Assembly: GCA_016124315.1 (NCBI GenBank)
Contig: WGNW01000073.1
Span: 36,117 to 100,116, forward strand
Length of the DNA stretch: 64,000 bases
Origin: Alphaproteobacteria bacterium
GTDB taxonomy: Bacteria > Pseudomonadota > Alphaproteobacteria > SMXS01
Reading direction: 5' to 3'
A model generated the notes under the pieces. It was not told the origin of the DNA. It ran no database searches and saw only the letters and a program-made list of their open reading frames with translations. The translations under genes and the position numbers were made by a program. Positions 1 to 10,618 of this stretch are shown piece after piece. Positions within the stretch are counted from its first letter, which is position 1. Each line of letters opens with the position of its first letter.

Positions 1-564
<564 letters not shown>

Positions 565-835
565 CTATGCCTGATCTTTAGGAGGAGTCGCCCCGGACTC
601 ACGGGTTGATGTTTGCCCTGACGGCTCGCCAGAAGCGAATCGGCCTTCGTTTGCGCGACTTTACACCTTTTTCCTCAGAGGGGATTTGATAAATCCGCTG
701 GGGATCGGTGCACCGTCTCCTCGCCCTGGAGGATCGAAACGGGTCCGCCCTCCACAGACCCGCTCGCCAGCGCACGGGCGGTTTACAAAATTCACGTGCC
801 GGCGGCAAGGGGATTGCGCGGCACCGGCCGCTCGA

Positions 836-2434
836 TCAGGCGAGCCGCTCGCCCAGCGGCAGGTTCAGCAGGTCCGGTTTGCGCACCTTGGTGGCCGACA
901 TCGGCCATTCGGTCACGAACCGCACGTAGCGCGGGATCTTGTAGCTGGCGATCTGGCCCCTGCAATGGGCGATGACGCCCGCCCCGTCGAGGGCGCCGCC
1001 CGGCGCCAGCTCGATGAAGGCGGCCGGCACCTCGCCCAGCCGCTCGTCCGCCACGCCGACCACCTGGGCCAGCTTCACCGCCGGGTGGGCCATCAGGAAG
1101 CTCTCGATCTCGACGGCCGCCACGTTCTCGCCGCCCACCTTGAGCATGTCCTTTACCCGCCCGTGGAACCGCACACGGCCGCCCTCGTCGAGCGAGCATA
1201 GGTCGCCAGTATGGAGCCAGCCGTCCCGCAGCGTCTCGGCGGATTTCGCCGGGTCCTTGTAGTAGCCCGAGAAGATCGCTCCCGAGCGGATCAGCAATTC
1301 GCCCTTCTCGCCCGGACCCAGCGTCTCGCCTGTTTCCCTGTCGACCACGCGCAGCTCGACACCGGGCAGCGCCCGGCCGTTGGTGGTCAGCCGCTCCTCC
1401 AGGCCGTCCTCCGGCATGCCGGCGCAGACGATGCCGCAGGATTCCGTCAGCCCGTAGGCGGCGGTCTGTACGGCGCCCGGAAACGCCTCCTGGAAGCGCT
1501 GCAGCAGCCCCCTGCCCCCGACGGCGTTGATGCGCTTCACCGAGCTTAGGTCGCGCCTCGGAAAATCCGCGTGGTTCATCAGGTCGGCGCAGATTGCCTC
1601 GAAGCTGGGCCAGATCCAGGTCGCGCACTCCCGCTCGATCAGCATCAGCGCCTCGCCGGCGTCGAAATGCCGTTGGGAGACCATCGCGCCGCCGCCGCAG
1701 AATACGCACATCAGGGGCAGCAGGAACGAGATGTGGAAGGCGGGCAGCGGGTTCCACATGCGGTCGTCCGGCCCGATAGCGTAGCGGTAGCGCCACAGGT
1801 CGACCGCGCTGCCGACGAGGGCGTGATGCGGCACCAGGCAGCCCTTGGGGTTGGCGGTGGTGCCCGAGGTGTACATGATGATGCCGGTGTCATCCGAATC
1901 GACCGGGACCGGCAATGCCAGGTCCGGATCCGTCATGGCCTCGAAGGCGGCCTGGCCGACGAACCCCTCGCCGGCGCCCGCCCCGAAGATCACGACGGAC
2001 CGCAGCCGGGGCGCGCCCGCCGGATGCAGCGCCATCGGATCGCCGCCGAGGCCCGGCAGCGCGTCCCGCAGCAGCGCCTCGAAGTCCACGTGCGGCTTCA
2101 TGGCGTCCGAGGTCAGCAGCACCGAGACGTCGGCGTTCTCCAGCACGTATCGCAGTTCGCGGGCCTTGTAGCGGACGTTGACCGGAACCAGCACCGCGCC
2201 CAGCAGGGCGATCGCCCACACCAGCTCGACGAACTCGATGCCGTTCGGCATCAGCAGGCCCACATGGTCGCCCCGGCCGACGCCCAGCGCGGCGAGGCTG
2301 CGCGCGCGCCCCGCGGCGCCCTGCCGCAGCGCCGCATAGGTCCGTCGTCCGTCCGGAAACACCAGCGCGTCGCTGTCCGGCCACAGCGCCGCCGCCCGCT
2401 CGAAAAGCCCGGCGGCGGTCCTGATCTCGTCCAT
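836..2434 (-). CDS. AMP-dependent acyl-CoA synthetase/ligase
   Basis: A 532-residue member of the ANL superfamily, which adenylates a carboxylic acid and transfers it to CoA. The P-loop-like motif YTSGTTANPKG lies near residue 175, followed by YGLTES, GWLHTGD and the hinge GRVKDMLKVGGENV, with a C-terminal lysine in the SATKVRKPDL segment. All core motifs are present, so the enzyme should be active. Substrate cannot be told from sequence; crotonobetaine/carnitine-CoA ligase-like or medium-chain enzymes are possible. The ATG at 2434 follows GAGGAC and matches the family N terminus; the open frame extends further upstream antisense to ilvC and that part is not coding. It is a stand-alone gene between mreB and ilvC. 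Confidence 0.88.
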   Translation of the reverse strand: MDEIRTAAGLFERAAALWPDSDALVFPDGRRTYAALRQGAAGRARSLAALGVGRGDHVGLLMPNGIEFVELVWAIALLGAVLVPVNVRYKARELRYVLENADVSVLLTSDAMKPHVDFEALLRDALPGLGGDPMALHPAGAPRLRSVVIFGAGAGEGFVGQAAFEAMTDPDLALPVPVDSDDTGIIMYTSGTTANPKGCLVPHHALVGSAVDLWRYRYAIGPDDRMWNPLPAFHISFLLPLMCVFCGGGAMVSQRHFDAGEALMLIERECATWIWPSFEAICADLMNHADFPRRDLSSVKRINAVGGRGLLQRFQEAFPGAVQTAAYGLTESCGIVCAGMPEDGLEERLTTNGRALPGVELRVVDRETGETLGPGEKGELLIRSGAIFSGYYKDPAKSAETLRDGWLHTGDLCSLDEGGRVRFHGRVKDMLKVGGENVAAVEIESFLMAHPAVKLAQVVGVADERLGEVPAAFIELAPGGALDGAGVIAHCRGQIASYKIPRYVRFVTEWPMSATKVRKPDLLNLPLGERLA

Positions 2435-2520
2435 GTCTACCAAGGCGTCCTCCCTCGCCGGCCGAACGTTAGGCCATCCCGGCGACAAGGAAAACGAGGA
2501 TCGGCCGTCTGCCCAAAGCG

Positions 2521-2546
2521 AAAGACCCCCGCTCGAGGGCGGGGGC
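2521..2546 (-). terminator. Terminator-like hairpin after ilvC
   Basis: A perfect 7-bp GC stem (CCCCCGC at 2526-2532 with GCGGGGG at 2539-2545) around a 6-nt loop lies about 30 nt past the ilvC stop. On the minus strand it is followed by a weak T-tract, TCTTTCGCTTT. It probably ends the ilv transcript before the ligase gene. Confidence 0.6.
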
Positions 2547-2574
2547 CTTGGATTTCGGCAGTGGCTTGAGCCGC

Positions 2575-3645
<1,071 letters not shown>

Positions 3646-3686
3646 TTAACGCCCGAGGGCCGATTGCGCAAGGTTAAGAAGTGAGG

Positions 3687-4199
3687 CTACATGCCCTCCG
3701 CGCCGCGCCGGATGGCGACCACGCCGGTGCGCGACACGTCGACGAGGCCCAGCGGCTTCATCAGGTCGACGAAGGCGTCGATCTTGTCCGAATTGCCGGT
3801 GATCTCGAAGGTGAAGGAGCCCGTGGTGGTGTCGATCACCCGCGCGCGGAACGCATCCGCCAGTCGGAGGCTCTCGACCCGGGCCTCGCCCGTGGCGGCC
3901 ACCTTGACCAGCGCCAGTTCGCGCTCCACCGACGGGCCTTCCACGGTCAGGTCCGAGACCTTGTGCACCGGCACCAGCCGGTCGAGCTGGGCCTTGATCT
4001 GCTCGATCACCATCGGCGTGCCGCGCGTCACCACGGTGATGCGCGACAGGCCCTCGGCGTGGTTGGTCTCGGCCACGGTCAGGCTCTCGATGTTGTAACC
4101 CCGGCCCGAGAACAGGCCGATGACGCGGGCGAGAACGCCCGCCTCGTTGTCGACGATCACGGCCATGGTGTGCCGTTCGATCGGTTGCTGCGGTCGCAT
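3687..4199 (-). CDS. ilvH: Acetolactate synthase small (regulatory) subunit
   Basis: A 170-residue regulatory subunit of acetohydroxyacid synthase. It activates the catalytic subunit and confers feedback inhibition by valine. The N-terminal ACT domain reads VIVDNEAGVLARVIGLFSGR then YNIESLTVAETN, and the C-terminal half contains the conserved segment IDDTTTGSFTFEITG-like region (here RVIDTTTGSFTFEITG). The ATG at 4199 gives the typical MRPQQPIERHT start, 34 bp after the ilvB stop, so the two subunits are co-transcribed. A longer open frame exists upstream but overlaps ilvB and is not needed. Confidence 0.95.
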   Translation of the reverse strand: MRPQQPIERHTMAVIVDNEAGVLARVIGLFSGRGYNIESLTVAETNHAEGLSRITVVTRGTPMVIEQIKAQLDRLVPVHKVSDLTVEGPSVERELALVKVAATGEARVESLRLADAFRARVIDTTTGSFTFEITGNSDKIDAFVDLMKPLGLVDVSRTGVVAIRRGAEGM

Positions 4200-4233
4200 G
4201 ATCGGCCTCTTCTTGCCGGAGACTTCGGGAAAG

Positions 4234-6000
4234 CTAGACGAGGGCAAGGTCGTCGCTGCGCACCAGCCCCGCATCCTTGGCGTTGAGCAGGATCTCGTTG
4301 TGCGCGGCGCCCGACGGCATCATCGGGAAGCAGTTCTCCAGCTTCGCCACCTGGCAATCGACGATGACCGGCCGCTTGACCGACATCATCTCCTCGATGA
4401 CGCCGTCCACCTCCTCGGGCTTGGTCGCCCGCAGGCCGACGCCGTGCATCGCCTCGGCCAGCTTGACGAAGTCAGGCAGCGACGCCGAGTAGGAGTGGGC
4501 GTAGCGCCCCTCGTAGTTGATGTCCTGCCACTGGCGCACCATCCCCATGTACTCGTTGTTGAGGATGAACACCTTGACCGGCAGCTCGTGCTGCACGGCG
4601 GTGCTGAATTCCTGGATGTTCATCAGGATCGACGCCTCGCCCGCCACGTCGACGACCAGCGCGTCGGGATGGGCGAGCTGGACGCCGATGGCCGACGGCA
4701 GGCCGTAGCCCATGGTGCCCAGGCCGCCCGAGGTCATCCAGTGATTGGGATCCTCGAAGCCCAGAAACTGGGCCGCCCACATCTGGTGCTGGCCCACCTC
4801 GGTGGTGAAATAGGGCTTCCGGTCCTTGGTGAGGGCGTGCAGCCGCTGCAGCGCGTATTGCGGCATGATCACGTCCTGCCGGTTCTCGTATTTCAGGCAG
4901 TCCACGTCGCGCCACTTGTCGATCTGCGCCCACCACGCGGCCAGCGCCTGCTTGTCGGGCCGGTGCACCCCGGCCTTCCAGACCTTGATCATGTCCTCGA
5001 GCACGTGGCCGGCGTCGCCGACGATGCCGATGTCCACGTGGACGTTCTTGTTGATGCTCGAGCGGTCGATGTCGACGTGGATCTTCTTCGAGCCCGGCGA
5101 GAACGCGTCCAGCCGGCCGGTGATCCGGTCGTCGAACCGCGCGCCGATGTTGATCATCAGGTCGCAGTCGTGCATCGCCAGGTTGGCCTCGTAGGTGCCG
5201 TGCATGCCCAGCATGCCGAGCCACTGCCTGTCGGTGCTGGGATAGGCGCCCAGCCCCATCAGCGTGCTGGTGATGGGATAGCCGGTCATGTGCACGAACT
5301 CGCGCAGCAGCTGCGCCGCGGCCGGGCCCGAATTGATGATGCCGCCGCCGGTGTAGAACACCGGCCGCTTCGCCGCGGCGATCAGCTCCACGGCCTGCTT
5401 GATGGCCTTGAGATCGCCCTTCACCTGCGGCTGGTAGCTGCGGTGCTTGGTCTGTGGCGAGCCCGTATAGGGCCCCTCCTCCACCTGGATGTCCTTGGGC
5501 AGGTCGACCACGACCGGGCCGGGCCGGCCATGGGTGGCGACGTAGAACGCCTCGTGGATCACCCGTCCGACGTCGGCGACGTTCTTGACCAGGTAGTTGT
5601 GCTTGGTGGCGGCCCGGGTGATGCCGACCGTGTCGGCCTCCTGGAACGCGTCGCTGCCGATCAGGTGGGTCGGCACCTGCCCGGTCAGGCAGACGATCGG
5701 GATCGAATCCATCAGCGCGTCGACCAGGCCGGTGACCGCGTTGGTCGCGCCGGGGCCGGAAGTGACCAGCACCACGCCGGGCTTGCCCGTGGAGCGGGCA
5801 TAGCCTTCCGCCGCGTGCACGGCGCCCTGCTCGTGGCGCACCAGGATGTGGCGGATGTGGTTCTGCTTGAAGATCGCATCATAGATCGGCAGCACGGCGC
5901 CGCCCGGATACCCGAAGATGGTATCGACGCCCTGCTCCTTGAGGGCGCGCAGGATCATGTCCGCGCCCGTCATGATGTTGCCCTGTGCTTCCGGCGGCAT
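4234..6000 (-). CDS. ilvB: Acetolactate synthase large (catalytic) subunit
   Basis: A 588-residue thiamine-diphosphate enzyme that condenses two pyruvates, or pyruvate and 2-ketobutyrate, in branched-chain amino acid synthesis. The catalytic glutamate segment RHEQGAVHAAEGYAR is near residue 60, GARFDDR marks the central FAD-binding domain, and the C-terminal ThDP motif is GDVAGEAS-like (VVDVAGEASILMNIQE) with the cofactor loop NNEYMGMVRQWQ. The ATG at 6000 is preceded by GAAGGAGAAGGAAC, a strong ribosome binding site; the in-frame ATG at 6048 is less likely. It is followed directly by ilvH and ilvC. Confidence 0.96.
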   Translation of the reverse strand: MPPEAQGNIMTGADMILRALKEQGVDTIFGYPGGAVLPIYDAIFKQNHIRHILVRHEQGAVHAAEGYARSTGKPGVVLVTSGPGATNAVTGLVDALMDSIPIVCLTGQVPTHLIGSDAFQEADTVGITRAATKHNYLVKNVADVGRVIHEAFYVATHGRPGPVVVDLPKDIQVEEGPYTGSPQTKHRSYQPQVKGDLKAIKQAVELIAAAKRPVFYTGGGIINSGPAAAQLLREFVHMTGYPITSTLMGLGAYPSTDRQWLGMLGMHGTYEANLAMHDCDLMINIGARFDDRITGRLDAFSPGSKKIHVDIDRSSINKNVHVDIGIVGDAGHVLEDMIKVWKAGVHRPDKQALAAWWAQIDKWRDVDCLKYENRQDVIMPQYALQRLHALTKDRKPYFTTEVGQHQMWAAQFLGFEDPNHWMTSGGLGTMGYGLPSAIGVQLAHPDALVVDVAGEASILMNIQEFSTAVQHELPVKVFILNNEYMGMVRQWQDINYEGRYAHSYSASLPDFVKLAEAMHGVGLRATKPEEVDGVIEEMMSVKRPVIVDCQVAKLENCFPMMPSGAAHNEILLNAKDAGLVRSDDLALV

Positions 6001-6138
6001 GTTCGTTCCTTCTCCTTCGGAGGCCTGCGGGGACGGTTGCAATAGCATCGCAGCCCAGGGCGCGCAACGCCCTCACCCGCGCCCCGAGGCACGAGAGGGG
6101 CGCACCCTACTGGCGGAATATTGCCCCGTCAAGCCCCG

Positions 6139-7077
6139 TCATATAATTTCTGGAAAGACCAAATCGACAATTCTTTCCAATTGTTGCTCTTCGATCATGG
6201 CCCAGTCGGCGCACTGGTTGCGGAACCAGGTGGCCTGGCGCTTGGCGTACTGGCGGGTCGCCGCCTTCGCCGCCGCGACCGCCTCGTCCAGCGGGAGCTG
6301 GCCCGCCAGCGCCGCCCGCAGCTGGGGAATGCCCAGCGCCTTGAGGGCCGGCAGGTCCGGGTCGTGGGGCGGCAACGCCGCCACCTCCTCCAGGGCGCCC
6401 GCCTCCAGCATGACATCGAAGCGCGCGTCGCAGCGGGCGCGCAGCCAGTCCCGCGGCGGCATCAGCACCAGCCGGGCGACGGCGCCGGCCGCAATGTCTT
6501 GCGCCAGCGGGCCGGCCGCGTCGGCCGCCTGCCATTCCGCCAGCGACCGCCCGGTGGAGCGAGCCACCTCCAGGGCGCGGGCGATCCGCTGGGAGTCGCC
6601 GGGCCGCAGCCGCGCAGCCATCGCGGGGTCCTCGCGCGCCAGCAGCCGGTGCGCCGCCTCGGCGCCTTCCGCGGCCACCAGGCCGCGCACCTCGCGGCGG
6701 ATGCCGGGATCGATGGCGGGCACCTCGGACAGGCCCTCGAGCAGCGCCCTGAAATAGAGGCCGGTGCCGCCGGTCACGATCGGGAGGCGGCCACGCGCCC
6801 TCACCTCGCCGATCGCACCGGCCGCGAGATCGAGCCAACGGGCGACGGAAAACGGCTCGCGCACCGAAGCGACGCCGTAGAGGTGATGCGGCACCCGCAC
6901 CCTGTCGGCGGCCGTCGGCGCGGCGCTCAGCACCGGCAGCTCCCGGTAGAGCTGCATGCTGTCGGCGTTGACGATCTCGCCGTCGGCGCGGGCCGCCAGA
7001 GCCAGCGCGAGCGCCGATTTGCCGCTTGCGGTCGGCCCGGCAATAAGCATAACTTGAGGCCGCGTCTCGGGTGTCAT
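6139..7077 (-). CDS. miaA: tRNA dimethylallyltransferase
   Basis: MiaA transfers a dimethylallyl group to N6 of A37 in tRNAs that read UNN codons. The 312-residue protein has the P-loop GPTASGKSALA near residue 15, NADSMQLYRELPVLSAAPT near 40, the IVTGGTGLYFRALLEG block near 100, and the C-terminal RQYAKRQATWFRNQ motif that contacts tRNA. Start: GTG at 7080 and ATG at 7077 are adjacent and the ATG is preferred. It lies upstream of ilvB and diverges from the serB pair, so the roughly 100-bp gap holds both promoters. Confidence 0.95.
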   Translation of the reverse strand: MTPETRPQVMLIAGPTASGKSALALALAARADGEIVNADSMQLYRELPVLSAAPTAADRVRVPHHLYGVASVREPFSVARWLDLAAGAIGEVRARGRLPIVTGGTGLYFRALLEGLSEVPAIDPGIRREVRGLVAAEGAEAAHRLLAREDPAMAARLRPGDSQRIARALEVARSTGRSLAEWQAADAAGPLAQDIAAGAVARLVLMPPRDWLRARCDARFDVMLEAGALEEVAALPPHDPDLPALKALGIPQLRAALAGQLPLDEAVAAAKAATRQYAKRQATWFRNQCADWAMIEEQQLERIVDLVFPEII

Positions 7078-7178
7078 CACACCATACTTCGGTAAATACT
7101 GAACGGGGACAAGCTGCTGAAGACGAGTGCAGGGAATCGCTCAGGAGCCCCCGGTCCCAAGAGGAGAGGACATCAACA

Positions 7179-7421
7179 ATGTCGAAGATACTGACCTTCC
7201 AGGCCACCCCTGGGATCGCCAGGCTGACGCCGGTGCACCTTGAGCTGGTTTCGGCTGCGCTGAAGCGTGCCGGAGCCGCGGGCCTGAAGCCCAGGTGGAT
7301 CACCAAGCACGTCCAGGCCGAGTTGCGCTACGAAGGCATCGGCGAGGACGAGGCCATCGAGGTCGCCAACGGCGCCGTGAAGGGCTCCGGCCTCAAGATC
7401 GAGAACAAAGTCGACGCCTAG
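7179..7421 (+). CDS. Small protein matching the N-terminal domain of alphaproteobacterial SerB
   Basis: An 80-residue protein that opens MSKILTFQATPG and ends LKIENKVDA. Its position and pattern (short strand, helix, then a PRW segment) match the roughly 80-residue N-terminal domain found fused to phosphoserine phosphatase in many Alphaproteobacteria; this assignment is by memory of the family. The ribosome binding site GAGGAGAGGA is strong. Its TAG stop at 7419-7421 shares one base with the GTG start of the catalytic gene in the next frame (TAGTG), so the two should be translationally coupled. Either the SerB chain has split into two genes, or one frameshift separates what was one chain. I know no separate function for this domain. 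Confidence 0.7.
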   Translation: MSKILTFQATPGIARLTPVHLELVSAALKRAGAAGLKPRWITKHVQAELRYEGIGEDEAIEVANGAVKGSGLKIENKVDA

Positions 7422-8059
7422 TGTCCGTTCGCCTGCTGATCGCGGACATGGACTCCACGATCATCGAGAACGAGTGCATCGACGAACTCGCCGACGCCAT
7501 CGGGATCAAGGACAAGGTCGCCGCCATCACCGAACGGGCGATGCGCGGCGATCTCGATTTCGAGGCGGCGTTGCGCGAGCGCGTCGCCATGCTGCGCGGC
7601 CTGTCCGAGGACGCCCTGCAGCAGGTCTATGACGGCCGCATCCGGCTGACCCGCGGCGCCCGCGAGATGACCGACGCGCTGCACCGGCACGGCGTGAAGT
7701 GCGTCCTGGTGTCGGGCGGCTTCACCTTCTTCACCAGCCGCATCGCCGAGGCCGCCGGCTTCGACGCCCACCACGCCAATACGCTGGAGATCGAGGACGG
7801 CAAGCTGACCGGCCGGGTCGCCGAGCCGATCCTCGGCGCCGACGCCAAGCTCGCGACCCTGCGGCGCTACGCTCGAGAACTCGGCATCGGCACCGACCAG
7901 ATCGCGGCCGTCGGCGACGGCGCCAACGACCTGCCCATGATCCGCGAGGCCGGATTCGGCATCGGCTTCTGCGCTAAGCCCAGGGTGGCCGAGGCGGCCG
8001 GTTACCGCATCGACGAGCGCGACCTGACCAAGGTCCTCGACATCGTCGGCCTCGCCTGA
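7421..8059 (+). CDS. serB: Phosphoserine phosphatase (catalytic HAD domain)
   Basis: The last enzyme of serine synthesis, which hydrolyses O-phosphoserine. This 212-residue HAD hydrolase begins almost at motif I, ADMDSTII (aspartate nucleophile), continues with ENECIDELA, motif II VSGGFTFFTSR, and motifs III/IV around AVGDGANDLPMI. It is complete as a catalytic domain, but alphaproteobacterial SerB is usually nearer 290 residues because of an N-terminal domain. That domain is encoded by the overlapping gene just upstream in another frame. The GTG start at 7421 lacks its own ribosome binding site, consistent with coupling. Confidence 0.92.
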   Translation: MSVRLLIADMDSTIIENECIDELADAIGIKDKVAAITERAMRGDLDFEAALRERVAMLRGLSEDALQQVYDGRIRLTRGAREMTDALHRHGVKCVLVSGGFTFFTSRIAEAAGFDAHHANTLEIEDGKLTGRVAEPILGADAKLATLRRYARELGIGTDQIAAVGDGANDLPMIREAGFGIGFCAKPRVAEAAGYRIDERDLTKVLDIVGLA

Positions 8060-8095
8060 CCGCGCGCCCTTCGGCGGCGATCTCACGATGCCCTT

Positions 8096-9352
8096 CTATC
8101 CGCTTTCCTGGCGTCTGCGATTGGGCTGACCGCCAAGATGGGCGCTCGCCCGGTAGACGAACGACAGGGGATCGGCGCCGACCTTGAAGGAGGAAAGGTA
8201 GTACATCCGTGCCACGATGGCGGCGAACAGTCCAAAGATCCCCCACTGCAACGGCGACGCCGCCCACTCCGTCGCCCTCACGCCGATGTCGAGAGCCTTG
8301 AGCAGCAGCACCACGAGCAGCAGCCCCGCGACCATGCCGAGGAACGACCGGGATCGCGGCGGGGGCCGGCTAACCGCGAACGCCAGGAACGGAAGCGTGC
8401 CCGGCAGGAGCATGAGAATGATCCTTCGCTGCAATTCGGCATGGACGAAGTGGCGGAGCGCTCGACCTCGCGAACGATCGCCCCACTCGCGCGCCAGCTG
8501 CGGCAATGTCATCTCCTCTTCGGCCGTCGTGCCCGGGCGAAAGCCCAAAGACCGCGGCACGACGACCGGAACGTCGTACTGATCGAAGTCGATCACCTGC
8601 ATATCTTCCATCCGGTTCTTCTTGATGACCGCGCGCCCGTTGCGCAGCCGAAGGAGGATGCCCCGCGTTCGGGGAACCTTGATGAATTGGCCCTCTTGCG
8701 CAGTGGCGACAAACGACCTTTTGCCCGCAACCGCCGACTGTAGGAACATTCCCGTCATTTTGCCGGACCCCGCGTTCATGGTGTCCATGCGCAGCGTGAC
8801 GTCGTCGGCCAGCCGATTGAAAACGCCGACCTGCATCGGAAGCCCGAACGCACCGGTTTGCACCAGATATCCGAGCCGGTAGTAGGCAGTCGTGCTGAGC
8901 GGCTGGACGAACCCGAGCATGAGGAAGCTGAGGCACGAGATCGCGGCGGCATAGATCATCGGAACCCGCAGCAGTCTCACCGGGCTGGCGCCCGTCGCCG
9001 TCAGCGCCTCCATTTCCTGGTCGAGAACGAGCCTGCGGAAGGCGAGCAGTACGCCGAGAAACAGGCCTATGGGAAGCCCCAGATCCAGATATTCGGGGAT
9101 CAGCAGGTCGAGCATCTTCCAAGCGACGTGCATCCCGCCGCTCTCCTGGATGATCCGGTAGAACAGAACCGGCATGTACTGGAGAAACATCAGGGCGACT
9201 GTGATCAGGATCACCGAGAACAACGGCACGGCGATGAGCCGGATGAGGTAGGCGTCGATCCTCGACGGGCGACACGACGTCAGTCGGCCGACAATGCTTC
9301 CGCGACGCCATCCGGCCCCGAACGGTGAGCGAACCACGCTCCGCGCCCGCAT
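8096..9352 (-). CDS. LptF/LptG-family permease
   Basis: A 418-residue membrane protein of the YjgP/YjgQ (LptF/LptG) family, whose members form the inner-membrane part of the lipopolysaccharide transporter LptB2FG. After a basic N-terminal extension come SRIDAYLIRLIAVPLFSVIL (first membrane helix), a helix-rich block with LALMGFVQPLSTTAYYRLGYL-like text, a periplasmic beta-jellyroll-type middle and two or three C-terminal helices around SFLGMVAGLLLVVLLLKALD. LptF and LptG normally occur as a pair, but here the partner is a VirJ-like hydrolase 15 bp upstream. It may therefore be a specialised lipid transporter rather than the housekeeping subunit. The ATG at 9352 is chosen from spacing to the upstream stop. 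Confidence 0.75.
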   Translation of the reverse strand: MRARSVVRSPFGAGWRRGSIVGRLTSCRPSRIDAYLIRLIAVPLFSVILITVALMFLQYMPVLFYRIIQESGGMHVAWKMLDLLIPEYLDLGLPIGLFLGVLLAFRRLVLDQEMEALTATGASPVRLLRVPMIYAAAISCLSFLMLGFVQPLSTTAYYRLGYLVQTGAFGLPMQVGVFNRLADDVTLRMDTMNAGSGKMTGMFLQSAVAGKRSFVATAQEGQFIKVPRTRGILLRLRNGRAVIKKNRMEDMQVIDFDQYDVPVVVPRSLGFRPGTTAEEEMTLPQLAREWGDRSRGRALRHFVHAELQRRIILMLLPGTLPFLAFAVSRPPPRSRSFLGMVAGLLLVVLLLKALDIGVRATEWAASPLQWGIFGLFAAIVARMYYLSSFKVGADPLSFVYRASAHLGGQPNRRRQESG

Positions 9353-9366
9353 GATCCATTCGGGAT

Positions 9367-10116
9367 TCACGACCGTGCGGTCGACAGGGGGCTGGGTTGT
9401 CCGTCGCCGCCCAGGGATGCATCCGTGAGCGACTTCCAGAGGATACTGAACACGAGCCGGGAGTCCCGCCGCATCGGATGGCCGCCGGGCACGGCGACAC
9501 GCCGCACATTGGCCTGCGGCAGCAACGGGCAGAGGCTGTTCCTTTCCTCCCTCCCGTGCACGCACAGCACCGGCACCCAGTCGAGTTCGCGGGCCGTCGG
9601 CATGGCGGGGACAGAGGGCTCGCCGCCGTTGAAGAGCGCCGAGGGCGAGGCCCGGTACTGAAATGTGTCTCCGGGCACGATCAGCGCCACGAACATCACC
9701 CGGGATCGTAACGCCGCCGGCAGCGCGGCAAGCCCGGCTTGCAGCACGTCGGCGCCAAACGACTGGCCGATCAGCGCGACCCGTTCCACCCCGGGCATCG
9801 CCAATGCCCGTTGGACCGAAGCGCGGATGAGCGCCCGGTTCTCGTCCGGCGAGCGGCGACGGCGGAAGAAGGTCAGGGAATTCACCGTCAGCAGCGGAAC
9901 GCCGTTCCTCACCAGCTGCTTGCCGACGTCGCGCCCCATCCCGACGCGCAGCCCCAGGTCGCCTGAGAACAGCACCGCGCCGACGCCCCGCATGGTCGCC
10001 GGCGGCCTGGTCCTCGGGGAAAACGCCGTGTAGACCGGCCCCCCGAAATAGCCGACGAACCCCAGGAATGCCGCGATGGAAGCGACGAGCACCAGGAGGG
10101 CAAGCAGCAGCTTCAT
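9367..10116 (-). CDS. VirJ/AcvB-like alpha/beta hydrolase
   Basis: A 249-residue protein with an N-terminal membrane helix (KLLLALLVLVASIAAFLGFV) and a domain resembling the VirJ/AcvB family. Visible family features are LFSGDLGLR near residue 50, the nucleophile elbow ALIGQSFGADVL near residue 115, the segment IVPGDTFQYRASP and a late GGHPMRRD histidine. In Agrobacterium, AcvB hydrolyses lysyl-phosphatidylglycerol in the periplasm. Substrate here is not known, but pairing with an LptF/LptG-type permease points to envelope lipid handling. GGAGGAAAGACC precedes the ATG, and the genes are 15 bp apart, so they form an operon with this gene first. Confidence 0.72.
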   Translation of the reverse strand: MKLLLALLVLVASIAAFLGFVGYFGGPVYTAFSPRTRPPATMRGVGAVLFSGDLGLRVGMGRDVGKQLVRNGVPLLTVNSLTFFRRRRSPDENRALIRASVQRALAMPGVERVALIGQSFGADVLQAGLAALPAALRSRVMFVALIVPGDTFQYRASPSALFNGGEPSVPAMPTARELDWVPVLCVHGREERNSLCPLLPQANVRRVAVPGGHPMRRDSRLVFSILWKSLTDASLGGDGQPSPLSTARS

Positions 10117-10231
10117 GGTCTTTCCTCCAGCACACACTGGAACGCCCTTCGAGGGAACGGCACGTCTCGAATGCTCAGGCCTGCCGGAGCGGCCGATCCT
10201 GCGAGGCGACCGGTCGCGGCATTGCGCAAAT

Positions 10232-10618
10232 CTATTTGACTGCCTTCGTGACCGCATCGAACGCGCCCAGCGGACACGGACCGTAAATCGAGCCGCCCCC
10301 TTCAATGGGCGTAATGGAATCCCCATGGCAGAGCTTGTTAAGCGCCTGCAACGTATAGCTGAAGCCGTTCTCGAACTTCAGGCCGACACACCGCCGCGGC
10401 AGGTGATTGAGGTAATATCCGTGAGCCGTCCGAAAGAGGACAGTCTGGTCGTCGATGACCTTGGCCTCCTCGATGGCCGGCGCGTCCAGACAATCGACCG
10501 TCTTCCCCGTCGGGAGATAGCGAGGCGTCTTGCCGGATTGGGCCAGACAGGCCTCCGGCAACATGAAAGAGGCTGCCACTGCAAACGCAATGGTGGCGGG
10601 GAGACCGACCGATTTCAT
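10232..10618 (-). CDS. Exported small protein, DUF6491-like
   Basis: A 128-residue protein with a clear Sec signal peptide (IAFAVAASFMLPEACLA, cleavage near residue 26). The mature part has four cysteines, in DCLDA, RRCVGL, KLCHG and GPCPLG. The pattern of a CLD motif, DDQTVLFRT, LNHLPRRC and a late LGAFDAVT resembles small exported proteins grouped as DUF6491, recalled by pattern only. No function is known to me. It lies 115 bp upstream of the VirJ-like gene on the same strand and may share its transcript. Confidence 0.6.
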   Translation of the reverse strand: MKSVGLPATIAFAVAASFMLPEACLAQSGKTPRYLPTGKTVDCLDAPAIEEAKVIDDQTVLFRTAHGYYLNHLPRRCVGLKFENGFSYTLQALNKLCHGDSITPIEGGGSIYGPCPLGAFDAVTKAVK

